DNA of 64,000 nucleotides from the NCBI RefSeq assembly GCF_002887735.1, contig NZ_PKQP01000005.1, forward strand, positions 124,001-188,000, in the 5' to 3' direction. Both the position numbers and the translations under genes were made by a program. Positions 8,024 to 16,762 of the stretch are shown piece after piece (the first letter of the stretch is position 1; every line of letters starts with the position of its first letter). The DNA comes from Stenotrophomonas bentonitica. Its GTDB lineage: Bacteria; Pseudomonadota; Gammaproteobacteria; Xanthomonadales; Xanthomonadaceae. A model generated the notes under the pieces. That model searched no databases. It saw nothing but the letters and a program-made list of their open reading frames with translations, and was not told the origin of the DNA.

Positions 8024-10042
8024 TTGACGCCCTTGCCCAGCCTGCCCACTTCGACGTTGGAACGCGCCTCTTTCCTGGCTTCATCGCCGGATCCGGCCCT
8101 GTATCGCACGGTCCTTGAGCGCCTGAATGCGGGGTTCTGCATCATCGAGGTGATCTTCGACGATGCCGGGGTGGGCGTGGATTACCGGTTCGTGGAGGTC
8201 AACGAGGCGTTTTCGCGCAATACCGGCTTGAGCAATGTCTGCGGGCAGCGGATGACCAGCCTGCAGCCCGGCCATGAGACGGACTGGTACCGCACCTATG
8301 GCGAGGTGGCACTGAGCGGCCAGGCCCGGCAGTTCGAGATGGAAGCACGCGCGCTGAACCGGTGGTATTCGGTCGAGGCGGTCAGCGTTGGCGAACCGGA
8401 CGAGCATCTGGTGGCCGTAGTGTTCTTCGACATCACCAACCGCAAGCACATCGAGGTGGAGCTGGCCGAAAGCGAGGCGCGCTTCAGTGCGCTGGCCGAT
8501 GGCCTGCCGATGCCGGTGTGGGTCCTGGATGAGCGCGGGCATTCGCGCTTCGTCAACAGTGCCTTCAGCGAGTTCTTCGGCGGCGACGAGCAGCGCGTAC
8601 CGGACGATGTGTGGCGTGGCCTGGTGCATCCCGACGATGCTTCGGTGTTCGATTACGAACTGCAGGAGGCACTGAAGTCGCAGCGCTCCATGCATGCACT
8701 GGTGCGCGGCCGTCGCGCCGACGGGCAATGGCGCTGGCTGGAAATGAACGCGCGGCCCCGCTTTTCCAGGATGGGCCGTTTCATCGGCCTGGCCGGCAGC
8801 AGCCCGGATGTGACCGAGCGTCGCGAAATCGAAATGGCGCGCGAAGAACTGCTGCAGTCCGAGCGTGCCGCGCGCAGCGCCGCCGAGAACATGGCGCGGC
8901 TGAAGGATGAGTTCCTGGCCACGCTTTCGCACGAGCTGCGCACCCCGCTCACCACCATCCTGGGCTGGAGCGAACTGCTGCTGCAGCGTATCGACAACAC
9001 CAGCCCGATGTACAAGGGGCTGGGCGTGATCGCCAACAGTGCGATGGCGCAGAAGCGGCTGATCTCGGACATGCTGGACCTGAGCAGCATGCTGCTGGGC
9101 AAGGTCCAGCTGGAAGTGGAAATGCTGGATCTGCGTGCGCAGCTGGAAGAGGCCATGCGTGCACAGGAGCTGGTCGCCGAAGGCAAAGCGCTCTCGATGG
9201 AACTGGTGATGCCCGACGAGCCGTGCCTGGTGCTCGGCGATGCCACGCGCCTGCAGCAGGTGCTGTGGAACCTGCTGTCCAACGCCATCAAATTCACCCC
9301 GGCCGAAGGGCGCGTGGTGCTCACCCTGGCCGCCGATGGCGGGCACTGGTCGATCACCGTGACCGACTCCGGCGACGGCATCGCGCCGGAGTTCCTGCGC
9401 CATCTGTTCAGCCGCTTCCGCCAGGCCGACGGCACCACCACGCGTCGCCATGGCGGCCTGGGGCTGGGGCTGGCGATCGTCCAGCAGCTGGTGGAACTGC
9501 ATGGTGGCGTGGTTGCGGCCAGCAGCGAAGGCCACGGCCAGGGTGCCAGCTTCAACGTGCGCCTGCCGCGCTATCAGCCGCAGGCCGATGGCCGCCCGCT
9601 GCGCGAAGTGTTCAGTGGGCCGATCACCGAACAGATCATCGAGCCGTATCCGCTCAAGGGCCTGCACCTGCTGGCCGTGGAAGACCAGCCCGAGGTGCTG
9701 GAGTACCTGCGGCGGCTGTTGGAAGAGCAGGGCGCTTCGGTCACCACGGCGTCCTCCGCCGGCGAAGCGCTGGCACTGCTCAACGAAAACGGCCACAGCG
9801 GTATCGATGCCCTGCTGACCGACATCGGCATGCCCGGCATGGATGGGTACGGCCTGGTACGCACATTGCGCGACAACATGGGCGTCGAGCCAGAGGCGCT
9901 GCCGGCGGTGGCGGTGACGGCGCTGGCGCGTGCGGACGACCGCAAGCGCGCATTGGCGTCAGGCTTCCAGGAGCACGTGGCCAAGCCGTATTCGGTCGCC
10001 CAGCTGGTGGCCGCGGTGCGGGGCGTACTCGCCAGCCGCTGA
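8024..10042 (+). CDS. PAS-containing hybrid sensor histidine kinase/response regulator
   Basis: A 672-residue soluble-looking sensor with no transmembrane segment. Two PAS modules cover about residues 25-145 and 150-275. A HisKA domain has the phospho-acceptor His in LATLSHELRTPLTTILGW near residue 305. The HATPase domain shows the N-box NLLSNAIKF and the G-boxes DSGDGIAPEF and GGLGLGLAIVQQLVELHGG. A C-terminal receiver has its Asp in LLTDIGMPGMDG and Lys in VAKPYS. The only usable start is TTG at 8024 without a strong ribosome-binding site, so the N-terminus is uncertain. No partner regulator is adjacent; the signal is unknown. Confidence 0.88.
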   Translation: MTPLPSLPTSTLERASFLASSPDPALYRTVLERLNAGFCIIEVIFDDAGVGVDYRFVEVNEAFSRNTGLSNVCGQRMTSLQPGHETDWYRTYGEVALSGQARQFEMEARALNRWYSVEAVSVGEPDEHLVAVVFFDITNRKHIEVELAESEARFSALADGLPMPVWVLDERGHSRFVNSAFSEFFGGDEQRVPDDVWRGLVHPDDASVFDYELQEALKSQRSMHALVRGRRADGQWRWLEMNARPRFSRMGRFIGLAGSSPDVTERREIEMAREELLQSERAARSAAENMARLKDEFLATLSHELRTPLTTILGWSELLLQRIDNTSPMYKGLGVIANSAMAQKRLISDMLDLSSMLLGKVQLEVEMLDLRAQLEEAMRAQELVAEGKALSMELVMPDEPCLVLGDATRLQQVLWNLLSNAIKFTPAEGRVVLTLAADGGHWSITVTDSGDGIAPEFLRHLFSRFRQADGTTTRRHGGLGLGLAIVQQLVELHGGVVAASSEGHGQGASFNVRLPRYQPQADGRPLREVFSGPITEQIIEPYPLKGLHLLAVEDQPEVLEYLRRLLEEQGASVTTASSAGEALALLNENGHSGIDALLTDIGMPGMDGYGLVRTLRDNMGVEPEALPAVAVTALARADDRKRALASGFQEHVAKPYSVAQLVAAVRGVLASR

Positions 10043-10123
10043 GCCGGCGCCGCTGCCGGCAGCCGTTGGCAATGTGTTGACGCCGCGGCGGGCACACTGA
10101 GGGCGTACGCCACAGGAGTTGCC

Positions 10124-10414
10124 ATGTCACGTTACGCCCCCCGCATCCACACCGATCCGGCCGCCATCGCGGCCCTGGAAGCGCTGCTGCCGCAGCTGCA
10201 CGGCCAGACCCAGGTCGAGCTCACGCTTGATGACGGCAGCCGCCTGCTGGGCACCGTGGCAGTGCAGCCGACGCTGCAGCAGTACCGCGATGCCGACGAA
10301 CATGAAGGCAGCAACGGCCAGCTGCGATTGGACGATCTGGATACGCCGGTCCAGCAGCACCTCATCTGGCTCGATCAGATCAGGGCCATCCGGCAGCTGC
10401 CCTACCGCGAGTGA
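10124..10414 (+). CDS. DUF3247 family protein
   Basis: A 96-residue acidic protein (MSRYAPRIHTDPAAIAALEA at the start). It contains VELTLDDGSRLLGTVAVQPT and ends LIWLDQIRAIRQLPYRE, which I recognise as DUF3247, a small family largely confined to Xanthomonas and relatives. The SH3-like beta pattern in the middle is suggestive, but no function is known to me. CAGGAG lies 6 nt upstream of the ATG. Confidence 0.8.
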   Translation: MSRYAPRIHTDPAAIAALEALLPQLHGQTQVELTLDDGSRLLGTVAVQPTLQQYRDADEHEGSNGQLRLDDLDTPVQQHLIWLDQIRAIRQLPYRE

Positions 10415-10442
10415 TCGCGGCGGGCAGCGCCTCGGCGTCGGC

Positions 10443-10706
10443 TCAGTGGGTGAATTCGCTGGGCTCGGCTTCGAAGCGACGCGCGTAGGCTCGCTCATCG
10501 GCGATCCGCGCCACCTCTTCATCGGCCATGTCCGGCGCCCCATAGACCGCATAGGCCACGTTGCCATCGGAGGTCTTGCCGATCTGGTGCAGGCGGTAGC
10601 GCGAATGGCCGCCGCCGGTGTCTTCGGGGTAGTGCACCGGTGGTTGGCTGCCCTCCATGTCCATTTCGCTGTTGTCGACTACGCCACCGACGAACAATGC
10701 ACGCAT
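10443..10706 (-). CDS. Conserved hypothetical protein
   Basis: An 87-residue protein, MRALFVGGVVDNSEMDMEG onward, with many charged residues and no signal peptide or membrane segment. I do not recognise the family. The ATG at 10706 is preceded by GGAGA at 7-nt spacing. A longer in-frame start at 10736 is less likely. It is convergent with the DUF3247 gene and divergent from rsmC. Confidence 0.65.
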   Translation of the reverse strand: MRALFVGGVVDNSEMDMEGSQPPVHYPEDTGGGHSRYRLHQIGKTSDGNVAYAVYGAPDMADEEVARIADERAYARRFEAEPSEFTH

Positions 10707-10848
10707 GAGCCATCTCCACGGGAAGTGAGGCTCCACCCTGCCGGTTTGGATGTTGTCAGGGCATCAACAGGACGTTGAATAAACGCAAATCCGGGTCCGG
10801 CGGGGCGAACCGGTAGAATGGCGGCCTCTTTTCAAGATGTGCCCCCGC

Positions 10849-11970
10849 ATGGCTGCCCAGCACGACGCTCCCCTGGAAACCCTGTTCCTGCCCTTCGCCA
10901 GTGGCGCACTGTCCTGGCCGGCCGGCCCCGTGCTGTTCCTGCGCGCCCGCGACGGCGCGCCGCTGCGCGAGCACGCCCAGCCGGCCCAGCTGGTCTGCGA
11001 GCAGAGCTTCCGCCCGTTCGCCGATGCGCTGGAAGCCAGTGGCTGGACCGTACGCGACGAGCAGCAGCTGGCCAGCGACGCCACCCGCTACGCCGTGGTG
11101 CTGGTCCTGCCGCCGCGCCAGCGCGAGGAGGCCAAGGCCCTGTTCGCCCGTGCGCTGGCGCTGGCCGCGCCCGGCGGCATCGTGGTGGCCTGCCAGCACA
11201 ACAACGAAGGTGCCCGCTCCGGCGAAGGCGACCTGCAGCAGTTGGCCGGCCTGGGCGGCAAGCTGACCAAGAACCACTGCCGCGCCTACTGGACCGCGCC
11301 GCTCAATGGCCAGCACGACGCCGCGCTGGCGCAGCGCTGGGCGTCGCTGGACGCGCCGCGCGGGATCCTGGGCGGCCGCTTCCAGAGCCGCCCCGGCATC
11401 TTCGCCTGGGACCGCATCGACCCGGCCTCGGCGCTGCTGGTGGAGCAGCTGCCGGCCGACCTGGCCGGCCGTGGCGCTGACCTGGGGGCCGGCTTCGGCT
11501 ACCTGTCCGCTGAAGTGCTGGCCCGCTGCCCGAACGTGAGCGCGCTGGACCTGTACGAGGCCGAAGGCCGCGCCCTGGCCCTGGCCCGCGAGAACCTTGC
11601 CGCGCTGGGCAAGCCGGCGGCGCTGGGCTTCCACTGGCAGGACGTCACCGCCGGGATCGAGGGCGAGTACGACTTCATCGTGACCAACCCGCCGTTCCAC
11701 ACGCCCTCGCGCGCCGACCGTCCCGACATCGGCCAGCGCTTCATCGCCGTGGCCGCGCAGGCGCTGCGCCCGGGCGGGCGGATGTGGCTGGTGGCCAACC
11801 GCCATCTGCCGTACGAGCAGATCCTCAACGAAAGCTTCGGCCAGGTCCGCGTGGCCGCCGAGCGCGATGGCTTCAAGCTGATCGAAGCGACCAAGGCGAG
11901 CAAGAGCGCCACCCCGGCCCGTGCCCCGCGCAGCACCGAGCCGAAGTGGGGCCGCGGAGGCCGCGCATGA
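10849..11970 (+). CDS. rsmC: 16S rRNA (guanine(1207)-N2)-methyltransferase RsmC
   Basis: A 373-residue rRNA methyltransferase with the duplicated architecture of RsmC. A degenerate N-terminal methyltransferase-like domain (about 1-190) precedes the active C-terminal domain. The latter has SAM motif I ADLGAGFGYLSAEVL and the catalytic motif IVTNPPFHTPS near residue 280. It modifies G1207 of 16S rRNA in the small subunit. A start 12 nt upstream (10837) is also possible. Its stop overlaps the rsuA start by 4 bp (ATGA), so two rRNA-modification genes are translationally coupled. Confidence 0.9.
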   Translation: MAAQHDAPLETLFLPFASGALSWPAGPVLFLRARDGAPLREHAQPAQLVCEQSFRPFADALEASGWTVRDEQQLASDATRYAVVLVLPPRQREEAKALFARALALAAPGGIVVACQHNNEGARSGEGDLQQLAGLGGKLTKNHCRAYWTAPLNGQHDAALAQRWASLDAPRGILGGRFQSRPGIFAWDRIDPASALLVEQLPADLAGRGADLGAGFGYLSAEVLARCPNVSALDLYEAEGRALALARENLAALGKPAALGFHWQDVTAGIEGEYDFIVTNPPFHTPSRADRPDIGQRFIAVAAQALRPGGRMWLVANRHLPYEQILNESFGQVRVAAERDGFKLIEATKASKSATPARAPRSTEPKWGRGGRA

Positions 11971-12671
11971 AGCTGGTCAAGCTGTTGGCCAACCTGGGCT
12001 ATGGCAGCCGCAAGCAGGTGCAGGGGATGTTCCGCGCTGGCCTGATCACCGATGCCGACGGCGAGGTGCTGTACGCCGACGACGCGGTCGCACATGAGGC
12101 GATCCGGGTCGAGGGCGAGCCGCTGGACCCGCCGCAGGGGCTGACCCTGATGCTGCACAAGCCGCGCGGTTATACCTGTTCGACCAAGGACAAAGGCCGG
12201 CTGATCTACGACCTGCTGCCGCCGCGTTACCGCGAGCGTGCGCCGGTGCTGTCCTCGGTGGGCCGCCTGGACCGCGACACCAGCGGCCTGCTGCTGATGA
12301 CCGATGACGGCGCGCTGCTGCACCGGATCGTGTCGCCGAAGTCGCGCCTGGACAAGGCCTACGAGGTCACCCTGGCCGAGGACCTGCGCGGCGATGAAAC
12401 CGCGCGTTTCGCCAGCGGCGGGCTGATGCTGGAATCGGACGACAAGCCGTTGCTGCCGGCCGAGCTGCACGTGAACGGCCCGCGCCAGGCGCAGCTGGTC
12501 CTGCACGAGGGCCGCTACCACCAGGCGCGCCGGATGTTCGCGGCGGTCGGCAACCACGTCGAGGCGCTGCACCGCAGCCGCATCGGCGGGCTCTCGCTGG
12601 GCGATCTGCCGGAAGGCGAGTGGCGCACGCTGGACGCGGCCGATCTCGAGACACTGTTCAACGTCCCATGA
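11967..12671 (+). CDS. rsuA: 16S rRNA pseudouridine synthase, RsuA family
   Basis: A 234-residue enzyme of the RsuA/RluB/E/F family. A short N-terminal S4 domain (MKLVKLLANLGYGSRKQV) precedes the catalytic domain with the conserved Asp in SSVGRLDRDTSGLLLMT. A later YHQARRMFAAVGNHVEALHR motif is typical of the family. RsuA makes pseudouridine at position 516 of 16S rRNA. It overlaps rsmC and the following phosphatase by 4 bp on each side, a tight three-gene unit. RluE/RluF specificity cannot be ruled out by eye. Confidence 0.88.
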   Translation: MKLVKLLANLGYGSRKQVQGMFRAGLITDADGEVLYADDAVAHEAIRVEGEPLDPPQGLTLMLHKPRGYTCSTKDKGRLIYDLLPPRYRERAPVLSSVGRLDRDTSGLLLMTDDGALLHRIVSPKSRLDKAYEVTLAEDLRGDETARFASGGLMLESDDKPLLPAELHVNGPRQAQLVLHEGRYHQARRMFAAVGNHVEALHRSRIGGLSLGDLPEGEWRTLDAADLETLFNVP

Positions 12672-13351
12672 GTGCTTTCGCCGCGCTGCCGTTCCTGCCC
12701 GACGCCGTCATCTTCGACATGGACGGCCTGATGATCGACAGCGAGCGGGTCTCGATCGCGTGCTGGTCGCAGGCGGCGCAGGAACTGGCGCTGCCGTTCC
12801 CTGAGGGGTTCTGGCTGCGCATGGTGGGCCTGGGTGACCGCGACTGCGAGCGCCTGCTGCTGCAGACGGTGAATGCCGAGCAGGTCGCTGCGCTGTTCGC
12901 GCGCTGCCATGACCTGTATGAAGCGCGCACGCAGCAGGGCCTGCCGCTGCGCCCGGGCATCCTGGAGATCCTGCAGCTGCTGCACGATCACGGTGTGCCG
13001 CGCGCGGTCGCAACCTCCACGCGCCAGCCGCGCGCCTCGCGCAAGTTGGCCGCCGCCGGCCTGCTGCCGTTCTTCGAGGTGGTGGTGACCAGCAGTGACG
13101 TGTCGCGTCCCAAGCCGGCGCCGGACATCTACCTGCTCGCGGCGCAGAAGCTGGGCAAGGACCCGGCGCGCTGCCTGGCGCTGGAAGATTCCCCGGCCGG
13201 CATCCGCGCGGCGGTGGGTGCGGGCATGACCGCGATCCAGGTGCCGGACCTGGTGCACCCGGATGAGGAACTGCGTGCGCTGGGGCATCGCATCGTGGGT
13301 TCGCTGCTGGATGCGCGGGCGTTGTTGATGCCGTTGCTGCCTCCTCCTTGA
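12668..13351 (+). CDS. HAD-superfamily (subfamily IA) phosphatase
   Basis: A 227-residue cytoplasmic phosphatase or phosphoglucomutase-like enzyme. Motif I is VIFDMDGLMIDSE (nucleophile Asp and the +2 acid), motif II is VATSTR, and motif III/IV is KPAPDIYLLAAQKLG followed by LALEDSPAGIRAAVGAG. These are diagnostic of HAD-IA enzymes such as YniC/HxpB or beta-phosphoglucomutase, but substrate cannot be told. Start ATG overlaps the rsuA stop by 4 bp. Confidence 0.88.
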   Translation: MSAFAALPFLPDAVIFDMDGLMIDSERVSIACWSQAAQELALPFPEGFWLRMVGLGDRDCERLLLQTVNAEQVAALFARCHDLYEARTQQGLPLRPGILEILQLLHDHGVPRAVATSTRQPRASRKLAAAGLLPFFEVVVTSSDVSRPKPAPDIYLLAAQKLGKDPARCLALEDSPAGIRAAVGAGMTAIQVPDLVHPDEELRALGHRIVGSLLDARALLMPLLPPP

Positions 13352-13407
13352 GTTTGCCCAACGGCCTGCCAGCGGCAGCGGGGCTCGGCTCGCCGATATA
13401 CCGGCAT

Positions 13408-13438
13408 AAAAAAGCCCGGCACATGGCCGGGCTTTTTC
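13408..13438. terminator. Bidirectional intrinsic terminator between HAD gene and fabB
   Basis: AAAAAAGCCCGGC-acat-GGCCGGGCTTTTT: strong stem flanked by A and T runs, positioned between convergent genes. Confidence 0.88.
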
Positions 13439-13457
13439 GTGTACGTCGCCGCTGCAA

Positions 13458-14666
13458 TCAGATGCGGCTGAACACCAGCGCTGCGTTCGTGCCACCAAAG
13501 CCGAAGCTGTTGGACATCACGGTGTTCAGCTGTGCCGGCTGCGTCTCGCGCACGATCGGGAAGCCTTCCACCAGCGGGTCCAGCTCGCCGATGTTGGCCG
13601 AGCCGGCGATGAAGCCGTCACGCATCATCAGCAGGCAGTAGATCGCTTCGTGCACGCTTGCCGCGCCCAGCGAGTGGCCGGACAGCGCCTTGGTCGAGGA
13701 CAGCGGCGGGATGGTCTCGCCGAACACTTCACGGACCGCCTTCAGCTCGGTGACATCGCCCAGCGGGGTCGAGGTGCCGTGCGTGTTGAGGTAGTCGATC
13801 GGGCCGGTGAGGTGCTCCATCGCCATGTTCATGCAGCGCACCGCCCCTTCACCGGAGGGGGCGACCATGTCGGCACCGTCGGAGGTGACGCCGTAGCCGA
13901 CCAGCTCGGCGTAGATGCGCGCACCACGGGCCACGGCGTGGTCGTAATCCTCCAGCACCAGCATGCCGCCGCCACCGGCGATGACGAAGCCATCGCGGTC
14001 CTTGTCGTACGGGCGCGACGCCGAGGCCGGGGTCTCGTTGAAACGGGTCGACAGCGCGCCCATCGCATCGAACATCACGCTCATCGACCAGTGCAGGTCT
14101 TCACCGCCACCGGCGAACATCACATCCTGCGCGCCATGACGGATCAGGTCCGCGGCGGCGCCGATGCAGTGGGCGGAGGTGGCGCAAGCGGCCGACAGCG
14201 AGTAGCTCAGGCCCTTGATCTGGAACGCGGTGGCCAGGCAGGCCGACACAGTGGAGCACATCGTGCGCGGCACCATGTACGGGCCGACCTTGCGCACGCC
14301 ACGGGCGCGCAGGATGTCGGCAGATTCCACCTGCCACTGGCTGGAGCCGCCGCCGGAGCCGGCGATCAGGCCGGTACGCGGGTTGGCGACCTGCGCCTCG
14401 TCCAGACCGGCATCGGCGATGGCGTCGCGCATGGCGATGTAGGCGTAGGCCGAGGCGTCGCTCATGAAGCGCTTCACCTTGCGGTCGATCTGCGCGTCCA
14501 GGTCCAGCTCGATGTTGCCGCCAACGTGGCTGCGCAGGCCGGCTTCGGCGTGATCAGGCAGGTGGCGGATGCCGGCGCGGCCTTCACGCAGTGCCGAGGA
14601 CACGGTGTCCAGATCGTTGCCCAGGCACGAGGTGATGCCCATTCCGGTAATGACGACGCGACGCAT
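13458..14666 (-). CDS. fabB: 3-oxoacyl-ACP synthase I
   Basis: A 402-residue condensing enzyme of type II fatty acid synthesis, needed to elongate unsaturated acyl chains. It starts [16 protein letters not shown]. The active-site Cys is in [12 protein letters not shown] near residue 163, and the two catalytic His residues are in [11 protein letters not shown] and [14 protein letters not shown]. Length matches the family. The start overlaps the fabA stop by one base (TGATG), so the pair is an operon for anaerobic-type unsaturated fatty acid synthesis. Confidence 0.96.
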   Translation of the reverse strand: MRRVVITGMGITSCLGNDLDTVSSALREGRAGIRHLPDHAEAGLRSHVGGNIELDLDAQIDRKVKRFMSDASAYAYIAMRDAIADAGLDEAQVANPRTGLIAGSGGGSSQWQVESADILRARGVRKVGPYMVPRTMCSTVSACLATAFQIKGLSYSLSAACATSAHCIGAAADLIRHGAQDVMFAGGGEDLHWSMSVMFDAMGALSTRFNETPASASRPYDKDRDGFVIAGGGGMLVLEDYDHAVARGARIYAELVGYGVTSDGADMVAPSGEGAVRCMNMAMEHLTGPIDYLNTHGTSTPLGDVTELKAVREVFGETIPPLSSTKALSGHSLGAASVHEAIYCLLMMRDGFIAGSANIGELDPLVEGFPIVRETQPAQLNTVMSNSFGFGGTNAALVFSRI

Positions 14667-15181
14667 CAGAAGTTCTCAGTGGAAGTGAACAGACCTACAC
14701 GCAGGTCTTTGGCAGCGTAGATTTCGCGGCCATCGACGAGCATGCGGGCGTCGGACTGGGCCATCACCAGCTTGCGGTTGATGACGCGCGAGATATCGAT
14801 TTCGTAAGTGACCCGCTTGGCGTTCGGCAGCACCTGCCCGGTGAACTTCACTTCACCGCAACCCAGGGCGCGGCCACGGCCGGGCGCACCGATCCAGGTC
14901 AGGAAGAAGCCGGTCAGCTGCCACATGGCATCCAGGCCGAGGCAGCCGGGCATGACCGGGTCGCCGAGGAAATGGCAGTCGAAGAACCACAGGTCAGGGC
15001 GGATATCCAGTTCGGCGCGTACCATGCCTTTGCCGTGCGGGCCGCCGTCCTCGCGGATATCGGTGATGCGATCGAACATCAGCATCGGATCATTGGGCAG
15101 GCGACCGCTGCCCGGGCCGAACAGTTCACCGCGGGCGCTGGCCAGCAGCTGGTCGCGCGAGAACGCGTTGAGACGAGTCAT
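14666..15181 (-). CDS. fabA: 3-hydroxydecanoyl-ACP dehydratase/isomerase
   Basis: A 171-residue enzyme that dehydrates 3-hydroxydecanoyl-ACP and isomerises trans-2- to cis-3-decenoyl-ACP, the branch point to unsaturated fatty acids. The hot-dog fold motif [20 protein letters not shown] holds the catalytic His and the downstream Asp region. The start [13 protein letters not shown] at 15181 gives exactly the family length; an in-frame extension to 15286 is a shadow. Its upstream gap to dinB is 219 bp and divergent. Confidence 0.96.
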   Translation of the reverse strand: MTRLNAFSRDQLLASARGELFGPGSGRLPNDPMLMFDRITDIREDGGPHGKGMVRAELDIRPDLWFFDCHFLGDPVMPGCLGLDAMWQLTGFFLTWIGAPGRGRALGCGEVKFTGQVLPNAKRVTYEIDISRVINRKLVMAQSDARMLVDGREIYAAKDLRVGLFTSTENF

Positions 15182-15338
15182 GGAAAACGCAATCCTGAAG
15201 AAGTTGTCGTCGGGGTGAGCCGACCACAGGTCGACTGCTCTTGCATGAAGCAAGTGCTCAAGAGTGCATGAGAAAAAGTGATTCAATCAAACGTTTTAAC
15301 CGTACGCCGCCGTAGTGTTTTCAGGTTCAAAAACGCAT

Positions 15339-15357
15339 GTTGTTGTTATCCAACAAC
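15339..15357. promoter_or_regulatory. Perfect palindrome in the fabA-dinB divergent region
   Basis: GTTGTTG-ttatc-CAACAAC, 7-bp arms with a 5-bp spacer, 44 bp before the dinB GTG and in an A/T-rich stretch. It could be an operator or a leader hairpin. It does not look like the LexA box described for Xanthomonas. Confidence 0.4.
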
Positions 15358-15400
15358 CATACTGCGGCGTGTGGCTGTAATCTTGTTCATCTGAATCCGA

Positions 15401-16495
15401 GTGCCCACGCCCGTGTCCCGCCCCCGCAAGATCATTCACGTCGACATGGATGCGTTTTACGCGTCCGTGGAGCAGCGCGACGATCCCTCGTTGCGGGGCA
15501 AACCGGTGGTGGTGGCGTGGCGCGGCATGCGCTCGGTGGTGTGCGCGGCCTCCTACGAAGCGCGCGTGTTCGGCGTGCGCTCGGCGATGCCCGCGGTACG
15601 CGCGGAGCGGCTGTGTCCGGATGCGGTGTTCGTGCCCCCGGATTTCGTCCGTTACAAGGCGGTGTCCCGCCAGGTGCGCGAGATTTTCCTGCGGCATACG
15701 GAGCTGGTGGAGCCGTTGTCGCTGGATGAGGCGTATCTCGATGTGACCGAGCACAAGGGCGGCATGACGGTGGCGACGGAGATTGCACAGATCATCCGCG
15801 CGCAGATCCGCGAGGAGACGCAGCTGACGGCGTCGGCGGGGATCGCGCCGAACAAGTTCCTGGCCAAGATCGCCTCGGATTGGCGCAAGCCGGATGGGCA
15901 GTTCGTGGTGCCGCCGCATCGCATCGAGCAGTTCCTGACGCCGTTGCCGGTGAACCGCGTGCCAGGCGTGGGCAAGGTGATGGCGGCCAAGCTGGCCGAG
16001 CTGGGCATCGCGACGGTGGGCGATCTGCGTTCGCTGCCGCTGGAGGAACTGGAGGCGCGCTTCGGAACGTTCGGCGGGCGCTTGTTCAATCGTGCGCGCG
16101 GCATCGATGAGCGACCGGTGGAGCCGGATCAGCCGGTGCAGTCGATTTCGTCGGAAGACACGTTCGCGGAGGATCTGCTGCTGGAGGATCTGGCGCCGGC
16201 GATCGTGCAGTTGGCGGAGAAGACGTGGCAGGCGACGCGCAAGACCGATCGGGTGGGGCATACGGTGGTGTTGAAGTTGAAGACCTCGCAGTTCCGGATC
16301 ATTACGCGCAGTTTCACGCCGGAGTCGCCGCCGGATTCGATGGAGGAACTGCGGGATATTGCGCTGGGGTTGCGGGCGCGGGTGGAGCTGCCGCTGGAGA
16401 CGCGGTATCGGTTGGTGGGGGTGGGGTTGGGGGGATTCCGGGAGCGGGAGGTGGTGCGCCAGCCGGGGTTGTTTGATCACCTGGGTGATGGCTGA
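15401..16495 (+). CDS. dinB: DNA polymerase IV (Y-family)
   Basis: A 364-residue translesion polymerase. The catalytic carboxylates lie in IIHVDMDAFYASVEQR and PLSLDEAYLDVT. The thumb HhH motif PVNRVPGVGKVMAAKL and the C-terminal little-finger domain are present. The protein ends QPGLFDHLGDG, resembling a beta-clamp-binding tail (QPGLF). The start is GTG at 15401; a second in-frame GTG lies four codons later. It is divergent from fabA and monocistronic. Confidence 0.95.
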   Translation: MPTPVSRPRKIIHVDMDAFYASVEQRDDPSLRGKPVVVAWRGMRSVVCAASYEARVFGVRSAMPAVRAERLCPDAVFVPPDFVRYKAVSRQVREIFLRHTELVEPLSLDEAYLDVTEHKGGMTVATEIAQIIRAQIREETQLTASAGIAPNKFLAKIASDWRKPDGQFVVPPHRIEQFLTPLPVNRVPGVGKVMAAKLAELGIATVGDLRSLPLEELEARFGTFGGRLFNRARGIDERPVEPDQPVQSISSEDTFAEDLLLEDLAPAIVQLAEKTWQATRKTDRVGHTVVLKLKTSQFRIITRSFTPESPPDSMEELRDIALGLRARVELPLETRYRLVGVGLGGFREREVVRQPGLFDHLGDG

Positions 16496-16569
16496 CGGTT
16501 TTTCTGTTTGCGGTGACGGCAACGGCAACGGCAACGGCTGAGGCGCTGGGGTCCGGGTGATGAGGGTTT

Positions 16570-16677
16570 GGGACGACGCGGGTGGGGTAGCGGGACCCGC
16601 TGCAAGTACGTCCCTGTAAGCTCGTGTGTTGCCATCCATGGCAACACACGGTCCCGATACCCCACCCGCGCCGTCCC
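16570..16677. repeat. Compound inverted-repeat intergenic element
   Basis: Outer arms of 28 bp (16570-16597 and 16650-16677) are inverted copies with two mismatches, core GCGGGTGGGGTA / TACCCCACCCGC. Inside sits a second 13-bp perfect inverted repeat with a 2-nt loop (16623-16635 and 16638-16650), CGTGTGTTGCCAT / ATGGCAACACACG. The whole forms a long cruciform or stem-loop between dinB and the MBL gene (convergent). The flanking GCTGCAAGTACGTCCCTGTA segment resembles spacer sequence I associate with dispersed repeats in this family; this is memory, not a search. Confidence 0.8.
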
Positions 16678-16762
16678 TCCGACACTGGGTCGGTGCGCAG
16701 AGAGGAAACGCGTCGCGCGTTTCGAGATTCGCGAATGACGTCTGGTTTCTACGGATGCGTCA

